Assembly: GCF_004136555.1 (NCBI RefSeq)
Contig: NZ_NOIT01000002.1
Coordinates: 1-64,000, forward strand
Source: Kocuria carniphila
GTDB taxonomy: Bacteria; Actinomycetota; Actinomycetes; Actinomycetales; Micrococcaceae
Direction: 5' to 3'
DNA: 64,000 nt
The position numbers and the translations under genes were made by a program. The notes under the pieces were generated by a model, which was not told where the DNA came from, did no database searches, and saw only the letters and a program-made list of their open reading frames with translations. Positions 1 to 8,213 of the stretch are shown here, piece after piece. Within the stretch, counting starts at the first letter, position 1; each line of letters opens with the position of its first letter.

Positions 1-94
1 CGCCGCGTGAGCTACGCGGACATTTCACCTGAGGCAAGCACGAACACCATCCGGACATCTTGACATGAGGCAAGACGAACCGTACCGACTGGGG

Positions 95-574
95 CTACTT
101 GCGGTGGGCCTCGAAAAACTCCCGCAGCAGCGCGGCGCATTCTGCCTCACGGACTCCACCGGTGACTTGGACCCAGTGATTCAGGCGCGGTTCGCGGACC
201 ACGTCGAACACGGAACCGCAGGCGCCGGCCTTGGGGTCCCAGGCTCCGAGCACCAGCCGCGGCACCCGGGACAACACGATGGCCCCGGCGCACATGGCGC
301 ACGGTTCCAGGGTCACCACCAGAGTGCAGTCGTCGAGCCGCCACGATCCGGTGCGGGCGGCGGCGTCGCGCAGGGCGAGCACCTCGGCATGCGCGATGGG
401 GTCGCCACAAGCCTCGCGGCGGTTGTAACCCCGCCCGACGACGTCGCCGCGAGAGTTCACGACCACCGCACCGATCGGGACATCACCGCTCGCTGCGGTG
501 TGCTGGGCTTCTAACAAAGCCAGGCCCATCCAGCGTTCGTGCTGAATGGACCTGGCAGTGGGCGGTAACGCCAT
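95..574 (-). CDS. tadA: tRNA-specific adenosine deaminase TadA
   Basis: Zinc-dependent deaminase that converts the wobble adenosine of tRNA-Arg(ACG) to inosine. The 159-residue length is normal. The HAE zinc/proton-shuttle motif lies at residues 62-64 and PCAMC, with two zinc-ligand cysteines, at 91-95. The start lies 7 nt after the stop of the upstream membrane-protein gene, so it is probably the last gene of a leftward operon with the ABC transporter genes. A tRNA-Arg with an ACG anticodon, the expected substrate, is encoded at 7874-7946. Cytidine deaminase is an alternative, but HAE plus PCAMC and the length favour TadA. Confidence 0.93.
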   Translation of the reverse strand: MALPPTARSIQHERWMGLALLEAQHTAASGDVPIGAVVVNSRGDVVGRGYNRREACGDPIAHAEVLALRDAAARTGSWRLDDCTLVVTLEPCAMCAGAIVLSRVPRLVLGAWDPKAGACGSVFDVVREPRLNHWVQVTGGVREAECAALLREFFEAHRK

Positions 575-581
575 GTGTGAC

Positions 582-1259
582 TTACCGGCGGCTGTTCTGC
601 GCGAAGTACGCGGAGTTGGGAGCCTTGAACGCGGTGACGATCCACATGATGTTCACGACAATTGCGATGATCGAAATGACGATCAGCACGATGCCCAGAC
701 CGCCGAACATGAGCGCACCGAAAATCCCGAACAAGTAAGACAGGATCGACAGAGCAGCAAAGACGGTGCCCAGGATGCGGGCCCAGTTCTTGCCCTTGGC
801 CAGGCCACGGTAGACCAGGAAGTACAGCAGCAGTGCGATCACGAGCCCGATGATGCTCCACACCGGATTGCTGCCGGTGCTGGCGAACGCCTCTGCCTGT
901 TCAGAGCTCATACCCGATTCGCGGAGGTACGCCTCCATGTCGAACGTGGAGTTCGCAATAAGGCTCACGATCGTGTAAATCGCGTACAGCGCCGCGGACA
1001 ACAGCGTCAGTTTGAGCAACTTGTCGAGCAGGCCCGGGCGATCCACCATGCCGGTGTACTGGTTCGGGTTGTACTCCGAGGTGCCGTACTTGCCACCCTG
1101 CTGGCCGTAGCCGGGCTGGGGTGCGCCCTGCGGGTCCTGGCCGGGGCCGGGCTGCACGTCGCCCGGCTGAACGCCGTGAGGTTGGGCGGGGTTGGGCATA
1201 CCCGCGCCAGGCTGGTTGCCGTAGTCGGGGTTGCGGGGTTCGTTGGGTGTGGTGCTCAT
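582..1259 (-). CDS. Membrane protein with Pro/Gln-rich N-terminus
   Basis: 225 residues of unknown function. The first ~65 residues are rich in Pro, Gln, Gly and Asn and look disordered and cytosolic. They are followed by about four hydrophobic segments (roughly residues 83-103, 132-150, 160-182 and 184-210). It sits 44 nt after the FtsX-type permease gene and 7 nt before tadA, so it is probably co-transcribed with both. Proteins of this type, with a short disordered tail plus a small helical bundle, are common in actinobacteria. I recognise no catalytic motif. Confidence 0.8.
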   Translation of the reverse strand: MSTTPNEPRNPDYGNQPGAGMPNPAQPHGVQPGDVQPGPGQDPQGAPQPGYGQQGGKYGTSEYNPNQYTGMVDRPGLLDKLLKLTLLSAALYAIYTIVSLIANSTFDMEAYLRESGMSSEQAEAFASTGSNPVWSIIGLVIALLLYFLVYRGLAKGKNWARILGTVFAALSILSYLFGIFGALMFGGLGIVLIVISIIAIVVNIMWIVTAFKAPNSAYFAQNSRR

Positions 1260-1303
1260 GGGGGAGTTCCCTTCGTCGAATCAGTGCGAGTGATGCGGGT
1301 GAA

Positions 1304-2578
1304 TTATTCGTAACGCAGTGCGTTGATGGGATCCTGCCGTGCCGCGCGCATGGCAGGAATGGTGCCCGCCAGGAACGCGATGACCATCACCGACAAGATA
1401 ATGATCGCGATTTGGATCGGGTCGAACAGGAACAGGCTCAGGCCCGGCAGGCCTTCCAACAGTCCGTTGGACAACACGGAACTGATGATTGAACCGGTGG
1501 CCACGCCCACGGCAGCGCCGATGGCCGAACCCAGGAAACCGATGAAGATGGCTTCGAGGGAGAACAGGCCGAAGACCTTGCCGCCGCTCATGCCCAGTGC
1601 CTTCATCAGACCGATCTCACGGGTTCGTTCCTGCACGGACATCAGCAGCGTATTCACGATGCCGAAGCCCGCAGCCAGCAGGGCGATGATCGCGAACGAG
1701 TTCAGGATCCACACGATGCCGTTGATGACCGCACGGAACATACCGAGCTGGTCCTCCACGGTCATGCCCATCATGTTCTCGTCCGCGAGCTGGGACTTGA
1801 TCTGGCCGGCGTCATCGATGTTCTCGATGTTGGCCACGGCCATGAAGTAGCTGTCCGGTACGTCACGCGGAGAACCGGAGGTCTGGTAGTCGTAGAGCTT
1901 CTCGTTGAGACTCGAGGACGGCATGGGAGTCAGGGACGCACCCGCCAAGGACGCCTGCGAGATGCCCGAAATGGTGATCTCGAAGGTCTTGTCCTCACCG
2001 GCCATGTTGGTCATGACCACGTCCACGGTCTTGCCCACGGCGTCCTCGTTGGAATCGAAGCCCAGGTCTTCGACCCACGAGGCGGGGATGAGCATCTCGT
2101 CGTCCTCGCGTGCGGGGATCTCGCCGGCTTCGAGTTGAACGCCCTCTGCATCGGAGGGCGCCCCCAGGCTCAGCTGGAACTTCTTGCCGTCGGCGGATTC
2201 GAGATACGTGGGGGACACCATGTACATCGGGTCCACTGACGTAACGCCGTCAATGTTCTCAATGGTTTCGATGTCATCGTTGCTCAGGCCGCTCGTGGAA
2301 CCGAAGCCCGTTTGAATGCTTGATTCCTCCGGGTCGTATTCACGGGGGCCGTCATCTTGCGGTGCGGTCTGTTCGGCGACCTTTTGGACGTAGATCGACT
2401 TCTGGTCACCGAATCCGGCCACCGTCTTGTCGATGTAGTCGTTGACGCCGGTGCCCACACCGGAAGTGAGAGTCAGGGTGAACGCACCGATGAAGATGGC
2501 GATGACGGTCAGGATGGTTCGTGCTTTGGAACGGAACGTGTTTCCGATGGCCGTCCGCAGCAGATCGATAAACTTCAC
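1304..2578 (-). CDS. ABC transporter permease, FtsX/MacB type
   Basis: 424-residue permease of the MacB/LolC class. An N-terminal membrane helix (about residues 16-40) is followed by a large extracytoplasmic domain (about 41-285, Asp/Glu rich). The C-terminal FtsX domain has three helices and the family-typical QERTREIGLMKALGMS stretch around residue 320. Its ATG overlaps the stop of the ATPase gene by 4 nt (2575-2578), so the two are translationally coupled and form one transporter. MacB-type systems usually move lipoproteins or peptides, or act as mechanotransmitters, rather than importing solutes. The substrate cannot be inferred here. Confidence 0.9.
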   Translation of the reverse strand: MKFIDLLRTAIGNTFRSKARTILTVIAIFIGAFTLTLTSGVGTGVNDYIDKTVAGFGDQKSIYVQKVAEQTAPQDDGPREYDPEESSIQTGFGSTSGLSNDDIETIENIDGVTSVDPMYMVSPTYLESADGKKFQLSLGAPSDAEGVQLEAGEIPAREDDEMLIPASWVEDLGFDSNEDAVGKTVDVVMTNMAGEDKTFEITISGISQASLAGASLTPMPSSSLNEKLYDYQTSGSPRDVPDSYFMAVANIENIDDAGQIKSQLADENMMGMTVEDQLGMFRAVINGIVWILNSFAIIALLAAGFGIVNTLLMSVQERTREIGLMKALGMSGGKVFGLFSLEAIFIGFLGSAIGAAVGVATGSIISSVLSNGLLEGLPGLSLFLFDPIQIAIIILSVMVIAFLAGTIPAMRAARQDPINALRYE

Positions 2579-3480
2579 TCGGAGACTCCCTGCTGGTCGG
2601 TGGTGGACGGTTCGGCCCAGGGTGCGGCGTGGCGACCCGCGCGACGGGGGCGGCGTGCGGCCTCGGCGAGTTCGGCGGCGTCGGCCTCGCTGAGGGTGAT
2701 CAGCTGGCCGGTTGCGGGTTCCTTCACGGTGACCGGACCGTTGTCCCCCTCTCCGGGCTTGGAGCGGCCGGAGAACATGTGGGTGGCTGCGGCCGGCGAT
2801 GCGCTCTGGTCGATTTCACCGTCCACCAGGTAGATCTGGCGGGAGCATCGGGACGCGAGGTCGGGATCGTGGGTGACCACCACCAGGGTGATGCCCTTCT
2901 CCTTATTCAGACCGAAGAGAATGTCCTCCACCACGTCCGAGGTGGCGGTATCCAAGTTGCCCGTGGGCTCGTCCGCGAAAATCACGGAGGGGTTGTTGAT
3001 CAGCGCGCGAGCAATGACCACGCGCTGCTTCTGACCACCGGACAAATCCGTTGCCTTATTGGAGGCCTTGTCCGCCATTTCCAGCTGCTCAAGTGCTTCC
3101 ATGCCGCGACGCTTGCGTTCTGCAGCGTGGACGCCGGCAATCTTGAGGGGGAGTGTCACGTTCTCCAGAACGGTTTGGTTGGGGGTGAGGAAGAACTGCT
3201 GGAACACGAAGCCGAACGCGGAGTTTCGCAATTCGTTGAGTTCCTTGGCGTCCAGGTCGCCAGTGGGCTGGCCCTTGAGCGCGACAACGCCGTGGGTGGG
3301 GGCATCGAGTAGGGCGAGCAAATGCATGAGGGTTGATTTGCCCGAACCGGACTTACCAACAACGGCTACGGACTCGCCCTCGTTGATCTGCAGGTTCACA
3401 CCCTTGAGAGCGTCGAACCTGGTTTCCCCTCTGCCATATATCTTGACCAGATTCTCGGTTTCGAGGACCGGAGCCGTCAT
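2575..3480 (-). CDS. ABC transporter ATP-binding protein, MacB/LolD type
   Basis: 301 residues. Walker A GKSGSGKST is at 42-50, signature LSGGQ at 146-150 and Walker B plus catalytic Glu (VIFADE) at 166-171, so it is a complete nucleotide-binding domain. After residue ~225 there is a ~75-residue charged, Arg/Ala-rich tail not needed for the ATPase fold. The start is supported by an AAAGGAA ribosome site about 10 nt upstream. It is the first gene of the leftward cluster ATPase, permease, membrane protein, tadA. It energises the coupled FtsX-type permease. Confidence 0.92.
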   Translation of the reverse strand: MTAPVLETENLVKIYGRGETRFDALKGVNLQINEGESVAVVGKSGSGKSTLMHLLALLDAPTHGVVALKGQPTGDLDAKELNELRNSAFGFVFQQFFLTPNQTVLENVTLPLKIAGVHAAERKRRGMEALEQLEMADKASNKATDLSGGQKQRVVIARALINNPSVIFADEPTGNLDTATSDVVEDILFGLNKEKGITLVVVTHDPDLASRCSRQIYLVDGEIDQSASPAAATHMFSGRSKPGEGDNGPVTVKEPATGQLITLSEADAAELAEAARRPRRAGRHAAPWAEPSTTDQQGVSE

Positions 3481-3643
3481 AAGAGGCTGTTCCTTTCGGG
3501 GGCTTCAGCTGATGTACCTAATGTGATTCAGTTCAAGTCTTTCGTATTGACGATAGGTCACGCATCCTACGACGGGTGGAAATTTCACACATGACATCGG
3601 GGGGCCCCGGCCCCGCCCCGGGCTGAAGTTCGGCCGCCGGTGC

Positions 3644-3649
3644 TAGTTT
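3644..3649 (+). promoter_or_regulatory. Leaderless -10 box of upp
   Basis: TAGTTT ends 6 nt before the upp ATG and no Shine-Dalgarno lies between. This places the transcription start at or next to the start codon. It is one of eight similar cases in the window. Confidence 0.55.
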
Positions 3650-3655
3650 GACCGT

Positions 3656-4291
3656 ATGCGAGTCACCGTTTTGGATCACCCCCTGGTAGCCCACAAGCTC
3701 AGCGTTCTGCGCGACAAGTCGACACCGTCTCCGGTGTTCCGGCAGCTGGTCGAAGAACTCGTCACGCTGCTCGCGTACGAGGCCACCCGCGAAGTGCGCG
3801 TGGAACCCATCACCATTCAGACCCCGGTGGCGGAAACCCAAGGCGTGGGGCTTTCTCGCCCCCGCCCGTTAGTGGTCCCCATCCTGCGTGCCGGCCTGGG
3901 CATGCTCGAGGGTATGACCCGGTTGATCCCCACCGCGGAGGTCGGGTTCCTGGGCATGGCCCGGGATGACACGACTCTGGACATCATCACGTACGCGGAG
4001 CGACTGCCCGAGGACCTGACCGGCCGTCAGGTGTACGTGCTGGATCCGATGCTGGCCACCGGTGGCACCCTGCGTGAGGCCATCAAGTTCCTGTACCGCC
4101 GTGGCGCGGAGCAGATCACCTGCGTGTGCTTGCTGGCCGCGCCGGAAGGTATCGCCAAGCTTGAAGAAGAACTGGGTGATGCCGAGGTGAACCTCGTGTT
4201 GGCCGCCATTGATGAACGGCTGGACGAGAACGCCTATATCGTGCCCGGCTTGGGAGATGCCGGGGACCGGCTGTACGGAGTGGTGGACTGA
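3656..4291 (+). CDS. upp: Uracil phosphoribosyltransferase
   Basis: Converts uracil and PRPP to UMP in pyrimidine salvage. The 211-residue length is normal. The PRPP-binding loop ([11 protein letters not shown]) begins near residue 127, and the C-terminus has the uracil-binding [12 protein letters not shown] segment. The gene stands alone, transcribed away from the ABC operon. It has a -10-like TAGTTT immediately before the ATG and no ribosome site, which indicates a leaderless transcript. A hairpin at 4399-4426 could end the message. Confidence 0.97.
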   Translation: MRVTVLDHPLVAHKLSVLRDKSTPSPVFRQLVEELVTLLAYEATREVRVEPITIQTPVAETQGVGLSRPRPLVVPILRAGLGMLEGMTRLIPTAEVGFLGMARDDTTLDIITYAERLPEDLTGRQVYVLDPMLATGGTLREAIKFLYRRGAEQITCVCLLAAPEGIAKLEEELGDAEVNLVLAAIDERLDENAYIVPGLGDAGDRLYGVVD

Positions 4292-4398
4292 GGCTCCTGA
4301 GAAGCGGGAAATTTCAACTACGTGGTACCGAGCGTTCCGGGTTCTTGACACTGGACATTAAATCTGATTCAGACGCGTGAGGTCCGAATCCCAAACCT

Positions 4399-4426
4399 CC
4401 AAAAGCGCGGTTTTCTGCGCTTTTGG
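4399..4426 (+). terminator. Hairpin downstream of upp
   Basis: CCAAAAGCGC pairs with GCGCTTTTGG across an 8-nt loop. It lies about 110 nt after the upp stop and upstream of the regulator promoter region. Confidence 0.55.
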
Positions 4427-4466
4427 GGGATCGGTTGGCCTTGTGTGGCACCGATAGTAAGCCCCC

Positions 4467-4483
4467 TTCAAATGTGATTTGAA
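4467..4483. promoter_or_regulatory. Palindromic operator candidate before winged-helix regulator
   Basis: TTCAAAT-GTG-ATTTGAA has perfect 7-bp arms. A -35-like TTGAAC (4479-4484) overlaps its right arm and a weak -10-like TAGTCT follows at 4500-4505 (15-nt spacer). It is therefore placed to block a promoter reading into the regulator gene. Confidence 0.45.
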
Positions 4484-4627
4484 CTACATTTAAGGCCCGT
4501 AGTCTCATTATGTGAGAAATAAGCGGGTTTGTTACTTGCCAGTCCGCGTGTTGTCACACACGATGTTGAGTACGCCGCTTCCAGGAAACTCACGGATTCG
4601 GTGTCTCACGAGGCAGGGGATACTCAC

Positions 4628-5428
4628 ATGTCAGGTGCACCGGGCTACGTCCACATTTCTCAGCGGCATCGCTTGAGCGCCGCGCAGGCCGCCATGCGTT
4701 CGCGCGGGCCACATCGCGTGGCAGGTTCCGTCGAGGAATATCGCACCCTGCGCTCCATCACCGGTGATCAGTCGCAGGATTCACGCCTGGAGCGACATTC
4801 CGTAGCCGAACAGCAACCCACCGAGGCGCGCGGGTTCGTGATCTACGTGGGCGTGGACGAGCAGGCCGCCGCCGATCGCGGGATCAACCTGGTTCAGTTG
4901 GTGCAGGACGTGCGTCATCACATCAACCAGCTCGTTCCCGAGTCCGATTCCTACGCGGCCGTGGCGCTCGCTCCCATCAATGCAGAAGGCACCGATCTTG
5001 AGGTCGTGCGCAGCGCGTTGGGCGATCCCACCTGTGCGGATCCCGTGATCGAGCCCATGGTTCCGTTGCCCACTCCGGCGTCCGGTTCCACCATCGACCA
5101 CCAGCGCGTGGGTGTGCTGATCGATCTGTCCCGCCGCGAGGTGTTCCTGGACGGAGACCTGCTCAACCTGACCCACCGCGAGTTCGAGCTGCTCAACTAC
5201 CTTGTCGAGAACGGCACCCGCACCGTGGGGCGTCTCGAGCTGCTGGACAACCTCTGGGACGACGCCGAGGAAGTTCCCTCCGAGCGCACTATTGACGTTC
5301 ACGTCCGGCGCTTGCGTTCCAAGCTCGGCCGTCTGGCCAACACGGTGCGCACCGTGCGCGGTCAGGGCTACCGCTTCTACGACCACCCCGAAGTGGTCGT
5401 GTGGGCAGCCCCCGAATACTCCATCTGA
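4628..5428 (+). CDS. Winged-helix DNA-binding regulator (OmpR/PhoB fold, no receiver domain)
   Basis: 266 residues from the ATG at 4628, which has a GGGGA ribosome site. The C-terminal ~95 residues form an OmpR/PhoB-type winged helix (segments such as LTHREFELLNYLVEN and a DVHVRRLRSKLG recognition helix). The N-terminal half has no aspartate-phosphorylation receiver. It begins with a basic disordered segment, then a ~75-residue alpha/beta region (GFVIYVGVDEQ onward) that I do not recognise. It is probably a transcription factor sensing by a route other than phosphotransfer. A palindrome in its own promoter region suggests autoregulation (inference). Confidence 0.85.
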   Translation: MSGAPGYVHISQRHRLSAAQAAMRSRGPHRVAGSVEEYRTLRSITGDQSQDSRLERHSVAEQQPTEARGFVIYVGVDEQAAADRGINLVQLVQDVRHHINQLVPESDSYAAVALAPINAEGTDLEVVRSALGDPTCADPVIEPMVPLPTPASGSTIDHQRVGVLIDLSRREVFLDGDLLNLTHREFELLNYLVENGTRTVGRLELLDNLWDDAEEVPSERTIDVHVRRLRSKLGRLANTVRTVRGQGYRFYDHPEVVVWAAPEYSI

Positions 5429-5451
5429 CCTTTTCGCAGGTTCTCCACCGA

Positions 5452-5494
5452 CGACGCCGCTCGCGCGCCCCACACGGGTGACCGAGCGGCGTCG
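5452..5494 (+). terminator. Terminator of winged-helix regulator
   Basis: CGACGCCGCTCG pairs with CGAGCGGCGTCG (12 bp, 19-nt loop). The left arm contains the recurrent 11-mer GACGACGCCGC at 5450-5460. Confidence 0.7.
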
Positions 5495-5535
5495 GCGTGG
5501 TTAAGGAGCGAGGTGAGCGTGCCAGACTGGTGGGC

Positions 5536-6057
5536 ATGGCACGCCACGATGTGAAGCACTTGGTGATCATGCGGCACGCGAAGGCGGATTACCCGCCCGG
5601 TGCGCTGGATCATGACCGGCCCTTGATGCCCCGCGGCGCTCGCGATGCCGCTGCGGCGGGGGAGTGGCTTGCGCAGCAGTACACCCCGGACATGATCATG
5701 GTGTCTTCGGCGCTGCGCACACGGCAGACCGTCACATGGGTGTGCAGCGAACTGGGGGAGAAAGCACCCACGCCGCAACTGGTGGACGAGCTGTACAACG
5801 CTCATGAAACCGCGATCATTGCCGCGATCAATCACGCCCCGGAAACCGTGCGGACGCTGTTGGTGGTTGCGCACATGCCCGGGGTGCTGGACACGGTGCT
5901 GCGCCTGGCCTCGCGCGATTCCGATGTGGACGCCATGATGGAGGTCTCCGGCGGCTTTCCGACATCGGGAATCGCCGTGCTGGAAGTCCCGGGGGATTGG
6001 GCAGAGCTGGATGGCGGCGATGCGCGCTTGGTCCACTTCGAGGTGCCGCGCGGCTGA
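5536..6057 (+). CDS. SixA-like histidine phosphatase
   Basis: 173 residues of the histidine phosphatase (phosphoglycerate-mutase-like) superfamily. The RHAKAD catalytic motif is at about residues 12-17 and a second conserved histidine lies in VVAHMPGV. The small size and RHAK(A)D signature match SixA phosphohistidine phosphatases. The start is uncertain. ATG 5536 gives the usual short N-terminus, GTG 5530 and GTG 5497 are in frame, and the AAGGAG at 5503-5508 is rather far from 5536. The substrate is unknown. It is convergent with the next gene. Confidence 0.85.
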   Translation: MARHDVKHLVIMRHAKADYPPGALDHDRPLMPRGARDAAAAGEWLAQQYTPDMIMVSSALRTRQTVTWVCSELGEKAPTPQLVDELYNAHETAIIAAINHAPETVRTLLVVAHMPGVLDTVLRLASRDSDVDAMMEVSGGFPTSGIAVLEVPGDWAELDGGDARLVHFEVPRG

Positions 6058-6075
6058 CATCCGAAGCGGATCTTT

Positions 6076-6567
6076 TCAGCCCAGCTCGGATTCGTACTCG
6101 GCCATGAGCGCTTCGTACGGCGGCCATTCCTTGGTGCTGATCTGACCGGTTTCCACCGTCTCAACCATGCGATCCAAGTAGTACTCCCAACCCGCGCCCA
6201 CGTACTTCACCTCCATGCCCGGCGGTAGCGGCATGGCGAACTTCACGTGAGTGCCGCCCTCAGTTTCAGAGAATTGCACGTCCACCGTCCAGATCTGCGC
6301 GGGGTCCTCGTGGAGGTTGTGCACTCGCAGGTGGCGGGGCTTGTCGCACGCGACGATCACGTACGGTTCCGAACCGGCCTCTTCCTCGAAGGCCATGCTG
6401 ACCTCTACCTCACCCGATGCCGGGTCTCCCGACCACGTGCCGAACCACAGAGCCAACCGGCCGGACACGGTGAAGGCATCCCATACCTCGTCGATGGGCG
6501 CGGGAACGTCGCGGGTCAGCACGATGTTCTCCGCGCCGTCAATGCTTTCCAGGGTTCCAGTGATCAC
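6076..6567 (-). CDS. SRPBCC/AHSA1-family protein
   Basis: 163 residues with the START-like AHSA1 fold. It shows the family N-terminal pattern (VLTRDVPAPIDEVWDAFTV), a central LALWFG segment and the C-terminal long helix GAGWEYYLDRMVE. Such proteins bind hydrophobic ligands in a cavity. The specific role is unknown, and homology to the Hsp90 co-chaperone Aha1 does not imply that function. The start is GTG at 6567 with an AGGAG ribosome site about 8 nt upstream. Confidence 0.85.
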   Translation of the reverse strand: MITGTLESIDGAENIVLTRDVPAPIDEVWDAFTVSGRLALWFGTWSGDPASGEVEVSMAFEEEAGSEPYVIVACDKPRHLRVHNLHEDPAQIWTVDVQFSETEGGTHVKFAMPLPPGMEVKYVGAGWEYYLDRMVETVETGQISTKEWPPYEALMAEYESELG

Positions 6568-6589
6568 GGGGCACTCCTGCGTACTTGGT

Positions 6590-6604
6590 GGGGCGGGCCG
6601 CCCC
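6590..6604 (-). terminator. Short GC hairpin between HNH and AHSA1 genes
   Basis: GGGGCG pairs with CGCCCC over a 3-nt loop, without a T tract. It lies 3' of the HNH nuclease gene. Support is weak because of its shortness. Confidence 0.35.
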
Positions 6605-6659
6605 GTTCAATGATCAGACAACCACTCGGTGGGTGGGCTGTCGAGAGCTGTTCCGTGAA

Positions 6660-7796
6660 TCAGCGCCGGGGCTCGCACGCCACGCCGTCACCGTCACCGT
6701 CGAGTCCTGGGCGGTACCCAGGCTGACCGGCGTGGAGCGGGGCGGCGCCGGCGGCTCGGGCGTCGGCGCATTTGGCGAAGTACACGTCATCAGGGGCGGC
6801 AGGGGCAGGGGGCGCAGAAGGTGCCGGAATTGGCGGTGCCGGAAACGCCGGGGCCTGCGAGGCAGGAGGCTCCACGGCCTCGGGTTCGCGAGAGGCCGGC
6901 TGCGCGTTTTCCGGAGCTGTCGGAGGTTCAGAGGGTTCCGGAACCGAGTGCTCAACGGTCAGTGGTTGATCCGGGCACTGAGTGAGCACCCGATCCATGG
7001 CCCGCTTCTCTGCGTCCGTGACCCACAGTTCGTAGCGCTGCTTCACGGCGATCTGCCGGGCCACGTACTCGCATCGAAATTCCTTGTTCGGCGGCAGCCA
7101 GGTGGCGGCGTCCCCGTCGCCCTTGGCGGAGTTGCTGGGGCCGTCCACGGCCAGGAGATTCAGCGGGTCGTTGGCGAACTGCGTGCGTCGGTCGGCGTCC
7201 AGGTTCTGAGCGCCCTTCTGCCACGCGTCGGACAGCGCCACCACGTGATCAACCTGCACGTCCGAACTCGTGTGGGTGGCCGATACGAAGTCCACGTAAT
7301 CGCCGGTGAAGGGGCTGGTCAGATCGCCCGAGAGCACTTTGCATCCCTGGGTCCCGGGCGCAACGGCCACGTCCGTGAGATCACGACGGAGAATGTCGTT
7401 GCGGGTGTCGCACCCATTGCGGTCGGTATCGGCCCACCGCACACCGAACTGCTCGCGCGAGTAATCGGTCTTGGGCGCCCGACCCTTCACGAGCAGTTCC
7501 CCCAGGCCCGCCCGTACGGGGCTGCGGTTCGTTTCGTCTGCCTCAACCGCTTGGTCCTCCGGCGCGGCCTCCCGCATGGGGGTCTCCGCACGCGACGGTT
7601 CGCTGGGCTCGGGAACCGGAGCGAGCGGCGTCGTTGTCGAATCCGCCGACGACGCCGCGCTGGCCGCGGGTGCCGACGTGCTCTCCGCGGGGTTCGATGC
7701 GGGGGCCTCAACCGGGGCGCAACCGGTGAGCGCGCCGAGAAGCGCGAGGGCCCCGAGCGCGGCGGAGCGTAACGGGGAACGAGGGGAAGCAGCCAC
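6660..7796 (-). CDS. Secreted HNH endonuclease with Excalibur domain (lipoprotein)
   Basis: 378 residues from GTG 7796 (AGGTG ribosome site). The N-terminus is a lipoprotein signal with an LTGC lipobox. A low-complexity Ala/Ser/Pro linker follows. A DUF1524/HNH nuclease domain (VDHVVALSDAW, NDPLNLLAVDG, NSAKGD, WLPP) comes next. A second Pro/Ala-rich linker leads to a C-terminal Excalibur calcium-binding motif (DGDGDGVACE). It is predicted to be anchored outside the membrane and to cut nucleic acid, possibly for nutrient recovery or DNA processing. The tRNA-Arg gene lies just upstream on the same strand, separated by a terminator. Earlier in-frame starts would spoil the signal peptide. Confidence 0.9.
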   Translation of the reverse strand: MAASPRSPLRSAALGALALLGALTGCAPVEAPASNPAESTSAPAASAASSADSTTTPLAPVPEPSEPSRAETPMREAAPEDQAVEADETNRSPVRAGLGELLVKGRAPKTDYSREQFGVRWADTDRNGCDTRNDILRRDLTDVAVAPGTQGCKVLSGDLTSPFTGDYVDFVSATHTSSDVQVDHVVALSDAWQKGAQNLDADRRTQFANDPLNLLAVDGPSNSAKGDGDAATWLPPNKEFRCEYVARQIAVKQRYELWVTDAEKRAMDRVLTQCPDQPLTVEHSVPEPSEPPTAPENAQPASREPEAVEPPASQAPAFPAPPIPAPSAPPAPAAPDDVYFAKCADARAAGAAPLHAGQPGYRPGLDGDGDGVACEPRR

Positions 7797-7832
7797 GAGA
7801 ACAACACCTAAGAAATGGGGGAAGACAAGCAG

Positions 7833-7864
7833 AAAGCTCCACATCGGAACCGATGCGGAGCTTT
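7833..7864 (-). terminator. Terminator after tRNA-Arg
   Basis: AAAGCTCC-A-CATCG pairs with CGATG-C-GGAGCTTT around a GAAC loop with one mismatch. It is T-flanked on both strands and sits directly 3' of the minus-strand tRNA. Confidence 0.7.
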
Positions 7865-7873
7865 TTCACTGGG

Positions 7874-7946
7874 TGCGCCCGGAGGGATTCGAACCCCCAA
7901 CCTTCTGATCCGTAGTCAGATGCTCTATCCGTTGAGCTACGGGCGC
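7874..7946 (-). tRNA. tRNA-Arg (anticodon ACG)
   Basis: 73-nt cloverleaf read on the minus strand. The acceptor stem is GCGCCCG/CGGGCGC with discriminator A. The anticodon stem TCTGA/TCAGA flanks loop CTACGGA (anticodon ACG). The T arm GGGGGTTCGAATCCCTC is canonical. No CCA is encoded. The ACG wobble base is the substrate of TadA, which is encoded at the start of the window. Confidence 0.97.
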
Positions 7947-8213
7947 ATTTGCAACAACCGATGTGCTCGGCTGCAACGGGTAATAACTTACACCGGTCCC
8001 GCCCAAGTGCAAAATTCGATGTCCGTTACACCTGTGTGATGTAACGCTCATCTGGTGTTGCCGTTGCCGCGATAGACTCACTGGACACGCAAAACCCTGC
8101 CGGAGCTAGTCCCCCGGGATCAGATTCAACGATGCCGTTGAGAGCCTGATCGTCGGGCAGCAGCATCGCCGACCATGGGCGCGGCAAGACGGCCTCAACG
8201 AGGAGACATGTCA

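Larger units (their letters stand above)
4292..4627. other. Intergenic region upp to regulator gene
   Basis: 336 nt with no convincing gene. It holds a terminator-like hairpin (4399-4426), a perfect 17-nt palindrome (4467-4483) and a candidate promoter for the following regulator gene. A longer reading of the regulator from 4529 is open but lacks a ribosome site. Confidence 0.6.

Noticed and set aside
1-94. Similar TGAGGCAAG-containing stretches near 31 and 66
   Set aside because: A short imperfect repeat at the window edge. Too little context to interpret.
6585-7772. 395-codon frame opposite the HNH nuclease gene
   Set aside because: Arg/Gly-rich, no domain. The minus strand has a signal peptide, HNH motifs and Excalibur motif.
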